From: Lethocerus indicus
Taxonomy: Eukaryota > Arthropoda > Insecta > Hemiptera > Belostomatidae
DNA length: 64,000 bases
Assembly (NCBI GenBank): GCA_019843655.1
Contig: JACDQD010000104.1
Location: forward strand, 6,448,001 to 6,512,000
Reading direction: 5' to 3'
The translations under genes and the position numbers were made by a program. Below, one piece after another: positions 56,591 through 64,000 of this stretch (within the stretch, counting starts at the first letter, position 1; each line of letters begins with the position of its first letter). The notes below the pieces were generated by a model. That model ran no database searches and had not been told where the DNA came from. It was given only the letters and a program-made list of their open reading frames with translations.

Positions 56591-58014
56591 AACACGCACA
56601 CACACATTCAGCTACTAAATAATAAATTTATGTTGTAGTACTGTGTCCCAAATGAAATTCTTTCGATGGTTTCCAATTAGTCGGCAAACTTAATCTTTCG
56701 GTAAACCCGGCGCTGGTAATGCAGAGACCGATTGACACGTATGTACCATGGAAACTTACCGATTACGCAAATCTAGCCCTGAATTACGCGACACAAATTG
56801 AGATAAATCTGTAATGTGCCTAAGAACAAAATGTTCGTCTTATTCGAAATAGGAGTAAAAAATATCCTTTGGCGCCGGTCGACAGGCTATTCCCGCAATA
56901 TTTATGAGCGCAATGTCAAATATTCTTAGTGAAAATATGTATACGATCCCCCCTCCATACTCCCAAGACCGGTGTTACATACATCATAAAGTAGTCTAGT
57001 CTGAGACTGTATTAAAAATATAGACCGGCCACTGTGACTAGACCGAAGTTGAGGATAAGGCAGCTACATTTTTGAGTGTGCCCCCCCTCTTCGTTTCCAC
57101 GGCCAACACAAATCCGAGGCCGAAAGATTAGTGTTGTTCATTGGTTCGGAACGGGTGACCCCTCGGGGCAAAACCGGTTGGTTGGTTGGCCCGTCTCTTC
57201 TATCCGGACGAAAATTTACCCGTCCCTCTCTCTCCATCCCACCACTAGCTCACATTTTCTCTCTCGTCCTGGACTTACTATTTTTTTAAAACTCCTATTC
57301 CCTCTCCTTCCCTTTTTTACCCCTTCATTCTTCTATCATTGTTTTCCTCGCTCGCAGCATGCGCCCGACAACGCTGTATTCACCTGGGCAAATTTTAAAT
57401 TCCGATCACGTCATTCACATTAACCCGGTGAATTCCACGAATGAAATATGAATCTTTGAACGACTCGCGTGAGTTCACTAAATATAGGAATATCTCGTCT
57501 AATTACTGGTAGGAAAAGATATGTAATAGTCTTAAAACGAGATTTTCGTCCTGGAATGTTGGACTCACTTGTGATTTGAGGGCACTGGACGACATGGATC
57601 ACTGTGTACAAGTGATCCATGTATTTTCTGGAAAACTATACGCAATTCTTAAGCATTTCACAATGTATTAGGTGTTAAATATCATAATAATATAAGTATC
57701 GGTGCAATTAGGCTTATTCCCATCGACCTCATTCATATTCACTGCGTTAACAGAATGTTCGTTTCTATTCCGTAACAAATTCCTAAAAATTTATTTTTAT
57801 TGGCCGTTTATAACCACTGACCTGAACAAATTTGTCCCACCCCATACAGCTTCGAAATAATAGGAAGGTAAACACATATACTTTATACGCTAATCAAAAT
57901 TAAGTAATACCATACTTTTGATAACTCATGAAACAAACCAACAGCAAAGAGTTTCGGAGTTGAAATTGAAAATATTGATTTAGATCTGACGCAGACGCCG
58001 CACACAGACGCATA

Positions 58015-58018
<4 letters not shown>
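56591..58018. other. non-coding stretch
   Basis: A pyrimidine-rich run lies at 57225-57350 and underlies part of the 115-codon plus frame at 57076-57423, which I do not recognise. The perfect hairpin at 57592-57622 is listed separately. Confidence 0.5.
57592..57622. repeat. perfect 12-bp stem-loop
   Basis: ACATGGATCACT, seven-base loop GTGTACA, AGTGATCCATGT. All 12 pairs match. A chance perfect 12-bp stem with such a short loop is uncommon, though not rare enough in 64 kb to prove function. Confidence 0.9.

Positions 58019-58054
<36 letters not shown>
58019..58054. repeat. (AT)18 microsatellite
   Basis: A pure alternating AT run of 36 bases. Confidence 0.98.
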
Positions 58055-58056
<2 letters not shown>

Positions 58057-60554
58057 CTGATACGATTCTGGGGTAAGTAATAAATTTGGCAAAAAGGGAG
58101 ACAATTGGCGCGGGGCCTAAAACCGCTTACTGGGCACAGAACGAGCAAGCAAACATCACGCCCCGGTTATCTGGCCCCACCAGACAATGCTTTGCCAATT
58201 ATCTATGCATATAATAAGGGTTTCAAGGCGGTTACGGCTGGATAGTTTCCTTCCTTTTGGTTTTAACCAAAATACGACGGAAGCGTACAAAAATGTAAAA
58301 TGCGTACAAAACAACAAAGTATAAAGAATAGTAACGAAACAGCCCTAAAGAATACAACTTGGAATGAAACTTTTCTAAAAATAATGCGATACTTTCTTTA
58401 CAGCAGCTACGTGGGAAAGTAAAGAGGTGTTACAAACTATAGGCATACTAAAGCAATTTTGAGAAATAGTCATCGGTCGATCAATTTCGCATAAATAAAC
58501 TTTAAGTTGATGCTAAACATTATATTAGAACAAATTTTTAAACATTAGTGCATTTTTTGATACTATACTAATAGTGCTCCTTGAACTGAGACTTATGTGC
58601 ATATAGCTTAAGGGTACCTATGATGGGAGTCAGCCAATTCTGTATATAATGCCATTGTATATAAACCAGGGTCTAGCGTTTTTCCTCCAGCTGAAATCGA
58701 ATCTATAATCGATAATGTGACTTAATCTTGATCTTAATTTGGGGTGACAGTGGACGCTTCAACTCGAACGAACGTAACTTAAAAAAAATATACAATGTAT
58801 TCCAATCAGATGTAAAACCGCGCCCGCAATTCAACAATGTACGATTTCTAATAACGGGCGAGAAGTAAAAGAGTGATTCGGGAGTCAGGGTTGAGGGGGG
58901 AGGTAGGGGGTTTTCTGTAGGGGAGGGAGCGCGAGGAGACATTTCAACCCCCAAGGGGTACTTTACTTAACAAGTTCCATTTTAGCATAAAATATTACCA
59001 ACAATAAGTTCGGAGCCCCATTGTTGGCGGTCCAACACAGAAAACGAACCGCCCTCCCTCCACAACACCATTCAACCCGGCCGAGATTCAACTCACGCCT
59101 TTGCCATAGTATTATTTCCAACACTTTTACATGTGCCATGCAATAGTTTTTTCACGTCGCTGCATTCAGAACGGTACAAAAACTTTTGTGCAGGGAAAAT
59201 AAATACCTTGTTGATGTTCCGGACAGGACCATCCTTGAATTTTAATAAAATTTCAAACTTTCAACGAATACGATTGATATATGAACCCGAATATGACTAA
59301 TCAAGTCGATAAATTAGATTACGACATTTGACCCAGCGGACATTAGAAAACGAGAAAAAAAATAGAATCCTCCGCAAGAAATTGTCAAGATCCTGAAGCA
59401 TGCCGCAGACAGAGGGCAGCATGTTGAAAAAAACCTGAAACATCTCGAGAAGCGATTCGAAGGATTTGGCAAATGTCTCATTCAGTGGGACGTCATCTGT
59501 CCTCGTTTTATTCGTTCCGTAATCTTCGTGTTATTTGAACACGCGACCAAAACCGACCAACATCGAAAGAAAAAGTGAAAGAATAGATAGGAGTTGCTTA
59601 ATAAAGAAAAAGATCCAGATTAAGTAACAAAAAAATCCCATAGAAACGTATTTTATTTTTGTTGCGATACAAATACTGAAATTCTTTCTATGTTCACCGC
59701 AATTAGGTCTCCTAAGAACAACTTTATTGTTCAAACTGGTCCTCGAGTTACAAATAAAAACTAAACCGATACTTAAGATTGAATTGAGACATTAGTGCTG
59801 GTAACAGAGTACTATAAATAAAAATATACTCAAACGTCGGACATGTACGAAAGTTCCCGCTGTAGAGAAGAGCAGACCGAAAAATCGGCGAACAATCGGA
59901 TACATTTTTCAAGAACTTTCACAACAACTCCGAAACTCCAAAAAGAACGCAACCTTTTTGTACTCGGATGTGCATTTAGTTCGGATATTGTGCCAAATAT
60001 TCGGTCGAGCTGCCAAGTTTAACTCTGATTTCTCGGCGTGTATTGGGAAACTCCTGAATTCTTGCAACCGGTTCAATAGTGTCTGCGAAGAATTCATCAT
60101 GGCTTTTTTTTCAAAACAAAAAACGACGCCCTATTTTCTTTAATCGCCGGTCTTTGTACTTTAATAAGATATTTATTTCAGGAAGACCTCATAATAAAAC
60201 AATAGCTAAAGTACACATTAACATATTAACTCAGCTGCAATGATATGAAACCTAAAGGAGATTCGATAGTACTTAATATCGTGATGTAACAATATCAGTA
60301 TAAGGTAATTTGTATTTTACAAACTTTCTTCAGTACGAATATAATAATGCCATTAATATTTCAAAATGCCAAAAAATAAGTTCAAAACATTCGACTAGAG
60401 CTTAATTTAAGCCTAGTTAATAATGCTGGGAATCTATTGAATTCAAACAGTGGCCACCGTTTCTCGATCAGAAGTTATTAAAAAAATGTAATTGGGGAGA
60501 ACAAAAAATCCAAATTTAGAATACCTGGTTTGTGGTATGTGAGGGGTTGGAATA
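58055..60554. other. AT-rich non-coding stretch
   Basis: 58880-58945 is G-rich on the plus strand with several G runs. Frames at 59531-59734, 59909-60100 and 59958-60143 are 61-67 codons, the last two opposite each other, and none is recognised. Confidence 0.5.
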
Positions 60555-60627
60555 CCGTAGATTTCGCGTGTTTCTGTCTCCTCTCACCAAACAAGCGTGA
60601 GGAGACAGAAACACACGAAAGCTACGG
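60555..60627. ncRNA. miRNA-like or hpRNA-like stem-loop
   Basis: The arms 60555-60583 and 60599-60627 are complementary at 27 of 29 positions with no bulge, around a 15-base loop (60584-60598). The mismatches are A60561 opposite G60621 and C60567 opposite A60615. In a minus-strand transcript the second becomes a G-U wobble, so the structure is slightly better on that strand. A 29-bp stem with a 15-base loop is close to the size of an animal primary microRNA hairpin (about 33-35 pairs). No arm matches a microRNA I know. Near-perfect pairing may instead mean a young inverted duplication or a small endo-siRNA hairpin. No promoter was identified. Confidence 0.4.
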
Positions 60628-61195
60628 CAAAAAAGACAAAGTAAAATTGGACAATAATTATTCGGAAGCTAATTCAGTTAATGATCGGTGTTACTTAGCG
60701 TCTTCAGTTTCCCCATCTGGTGCCACGGTCTCCCCAGGGGGTGGGGAAATCGGGCTGAATAATTCGGGAGCCGGTGGTAGAGGGAGGGAGGAGGGAGGGG
60801 GGGGATGATCCCGCAACACACTCAATTATTAAGGCGCACGATGAGGCGAACAGGACAGAAGAAGAACTTGCCGTTGCCAACTCTCACCCTTAGGGATACA
60901 TCACTCAACGTCCTGGACCAAACAATGTCTCTCTTTTAGGACACGAGATTTTACTTAAAATGACGTCTATTTATATTGATTATTGTATGATTAATATATA
61001 ACGAATAAGACGAAAATACCGGCCGCGACAACTTCCAGACGTACCTTCCGGTATCTGGAAATTAAACTTAAACAATTATATATGATTATTAATTTTTATC
61101 CACTGAATGAAAACGTTCCCTGACCGGGCTTTCTGAAAGAATTACTATCGAAAAAAGTGAAGAAATTAAGTCGCATGTATTAATACAAATTGATA
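60628..61195. other. non-coding stretch; G-rich patch
   Basis: 60735-60806 is G-rich (GGGGGTGGGG, GGGAGGGAGGAGGGAGGGG) and could form a quadruplex. The 92-codon frame from 60530 runs through both the hairpin and this patch, which argues against it being a real protein. Confidence 0.5.
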
Positions 61196-61222
61196 AATGC
61201 CTACAAAAATTAAGTAGGCATT
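61196..61222. repeat. perfect 9-bp stem-loop
   Basis: AATGCCTAC, nine-base A/T loop, GTAGGCATT, about 570 bases after the larger hairpin. It is too short for a microRNA precursor. Confidence 0.85.
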
Positions 61223-64000
61223 ATTCATTCCCACTGCCGGGACGAGGTAATCAATCGTTTCGATTTTGAAAGATCGTTCAATCAATAATTAATGCGCCCA
61301 TTGCACTTGATACATGGAATAACTAAAAGCTGTAACAGTCTTCGACAGTTACTTCAAAGCAAATAGGAATCGAGGGTAGTATTCATCGCTAGGTTTAATT
61401 GACCCCGATAGCGAATCAAAAGAGCCGTGAAAAATTCCCACCAAGGTCGAACGTACAACCAATTTAACATTGTCGGACCGAAGCATGTCCCGGAAGGCGG
61501 AAGAACTCAGCGGTGGGTACGGGTACAGGGCAGAGCTACTGCTAATGGGCTTGGGGGGCAGCTGCCGAACAGTCAGAGCGAGGTGGGAAAGGCGAAGCAA
61601 TAAAGCCAACGCCAAAGGGGAAGAGATAAAGAGTAGAAGGGGGAAGGGGGACGGGGGGGAGAGAAAGCAATGTAGCGGAAACTAGCATTGTATCATAACG
61701 GTGGGGTGACCTGCAATGAATCCTACCCCCCCTCCCTTCCTACGTAGTACAGTGTCTCTCTCTCTCTCTCTACATTCCCAACGGAAAGGTGGGTACTCGG
61801 ATCGGGATAATTTGAATTTGGGAATTTAAAGGGGCGAGCCGAATATAGAGTACTAATATACAGAGCCCTCCTCCTCTGTAATGTAATAGCAGTAGGCAAC
61901 CACATGCGTGAGTCACTATATCAGAAGATGGCGAATAACTGATAAAATTCCTAATTGATGATAAAAGTGTAAGGCGTTTATTCGCATTATAATAGCGTGT
62001 TAATTCCTTTGGACAACTAAGTCTGGCGTTGGGGGACGGCCTACACGGCAAGGTGTCAACACAGATTAGGCGGGCCACTTCTCTGGTCGACTCCGATTAA
62101 TAGAAGGGACGAGCTCGGGGATTAGGTACACACGGATCACTGGCTCCATCAGGGATTGACATGACCTGCGGAAAGAACGACTTCATCTATATGTATTATG
62201 TGGATTAAACTATCTATAGACTATATTCCCGGAAGTATAAATAGAAATATACATGTATATATTCACACATACATACGAATGTATACTATGATCTCATAAA
62301 CGTAATAATCTAATCTGGACGTTTGCCTAACAAAAATGACAAGGAAAACTCGAGGTTCCCCCATAGTCTAAACTAGATATCTTTCGAGATAACAGTAAAA
62401 CAGTGTGCGGAAACTATTTTCATACAGACCGTTGTTTCGATAGCGATGTAATATTAGGCTCAATAACTTAATACAATAACACCCGGTAAAATTCGTACCA
62501 CTTTACGAGAACTAACTCTCATTGTATATGGGCATCCCACCGCTTGTGCGGCCTTGTCTCCACTTTTGATGGGAAGCAGTTGTAAAGGAACAAACTACCC
62601 GACTGAATTCCAATGAGCGTACTGGAGTTTACAAGCTATTCTGGAAATCAATTCAAATTTGCAATTGAAGGAAAATTTGGTACGCACTCGAATGTACATA
62701 CAATATGGCAATAGTTATATAGACGCATATCGTCCCAAGTTGAGAATAATTACTGTTATTCGTACTGAGACAATTAAAATACGCTTTCATTGCTACTACT
62801 AACTAGATGATCGCATAATTTGACGTTTCGTACGCTGGAACGAATCCCGTTTCTTCTCTGCAAGAGGAGAGCGTCCACTGTAACGGACGAGAGGAAGAGA
62901 GAAAAGCACACAAAGATTAAATTTCACGCAACAATCTCCGACAAAATTATCGTCCGAGTGTTAAGAAAGACTCTAGGGTGTTGTTCTAGAAGTGGGTGCC
63001 TCAGTTATACCCCGTTATCTCTCGTTGCACAGGATATGAATCGGCGCCGAGAATTTAAACGTTCAAACACGACGGAACAATCTGAGCGTCTGATCGCTCT
63101 CAATAAATAAAACCAGCAACAAGTTGTGTCCCCTCTCCACCCGCCCTCCACCACATCGGTAGAGACTGACGAGTCCGAAGAGAAGTCAAAAAACGGGGAA
63201 ATTTTTCGCGTAAAACATTCCGCTCGAAAATAACGAGGTCACTAACTCCGTTAGAGCCATCAATCATACCCAGCGGGTTAGACAACCGAACGAAGGCGGC
63301 CTGCCACTTTTAAACGGGTACTTCACTTTGAATCATGAATAAACAACGGACACTGCCAATTATTGATGAAATAATTAATACAATGGATACCATAGAAAAT
63401 AGTTGATCAAATAGACGTGTCAGTACTACAAGGGTAGTACAGTCAATTCATTTCTATACCCCAGAGATAGATCCAATTTTTCAATCTGAATTTTATCCTG
63501 AAACATATTTACAATGATTTAACTAATTTTTTTAAAAACAAATCTTATATTTTAAGATATGTCGTCTTTATACGTTTTCACGATTAATTTAATTTGTAGG
63601 TCTCTATAATAAAACTAATTATTGGACCGAATGAAAGAAATTAGCTTCGGAAGCAGAGGAAAGTTCGAGTAAGTCTGCGGTCGAGAGACTTAGACGGGGG
63701 GGAGGGGGGAACACTTAAAACGGGAGGCCCTGTACTTTGCTCCCCCATCGTAATCTGTCTCCACCTTTACTGCCCAGGGTCCATAAAAGTGTCAGCATTC
63801 CTGGTGGGCGTTCTTCTCGCGATAAACGGGCGTCCTCTTGAAACAGATGTTACTGTCCGCACGCGGGACCTACCTACCTACCTCCACCTCTCTCTCTCTT
63901 TCGAGGGAGTCCAGACACGGCGGATTGTAAATCATATTTATCACCGTTAATTGTTTACGACCTGTACTGAACATTCACAATTATGCTAACCAGTAGCAGA
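61223..64000. other. non-coding stretch to window end
   Basis: 61480-61680 is purine-rich and GC-richer, with overlapping unrecognised frames on both strands (88 and 71 codons). A short (CT)8 run lies at 61756-61771. A GTACTAC/GTAGTAC hairpin lies at 63423-63440. 63695-63712 is a G-run patch. The plus frame 62820-63110 (96 codons, TTG start) is basic and unrecognised. Nothing coding is assigned. Confidence 0.5.

Noticed and set aside
60530..60808. 92-codon frame over the 60.6-kb hairpin
   Set aside because: It runs through both arms of an inverted repeat and then a G-rich tract, so its openness has other causes.

Overview
The window looks like a piece of an animal nuclear genome, most likely an arthropod and probably an insect. 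It is AT-rich overall. Its stop codons are so frequent that no reading frame stays open far beyond chance outside simple repeats. It carries many long pure (TA)n and (GA)n microsatellites and has no operon-like packing, ribosome-binding sites or CRISPR. Two tRNA-derived (pol III A/B-box) sequences look like SINE fragments. Arthropod-style core-promoter words (TATA box plus TCAGT-type initiator) are also present. The species cannot be fixed from this sequence. A hemimetabolous insect would fit, but that is a weak inference.

I recognise no protein-coding gene, rRNA, intact tRNA or autonomous transposon. The simplest reading is a gene-poor intergenic or intronic stretch. The longest open frames fall into two groups. 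One group is translated microsatellites (Ser-Leu, Arg-Glu or Tyr-Ile runs). The other is unrecognised frames of up to 149 codons, roughly what chance allows in 64 kb on six frames. A few are kept as low-confidence candidates.

Layout: 1-9.1 kb is AT-rich with a SINE-like element (about 2.45-2.62 kb), a possible minus-strand exon (3.66-3.86 kb), a purine-rich block (4.2-4.5 kb) and a possible TATA/Inr promoter with a short first exon (6.0-6.1 kb). 9-26 kb contains the first (TA)n and (GA)n arrays, including a roughly 640-bp GA-rich block at 11.9-12.5 kb, and a GC-richer possible promoter region at 21.3-21.7 kb. 26-44 kb contains (TA)n arrays, adjacent perfect palindromes (31.2 kb), a G-run cluster joined to a CRE/palindrome cluster (32.5-32.65 kb) and a second SINE-like tRNA fragment (41.65-41.72 kb). 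44-64 kb contains the largest GA array (51.5 kb), a consensus RFX X-box (56.48 kb) and several perfect hairpins. The strongest hairpin is a 73-base stem-loop at 60.56-60.63 kb with 27 of 29 pairs matched, about the size of a primary microRNA or short hairpin-RNA stem.

No set of genes here can be described as working together. The best leads are structural and regulatory: the 60.6-kb hairpin, the 32.6-kb G-run/CRE cluster and the 6.0-kb promoter-like site.
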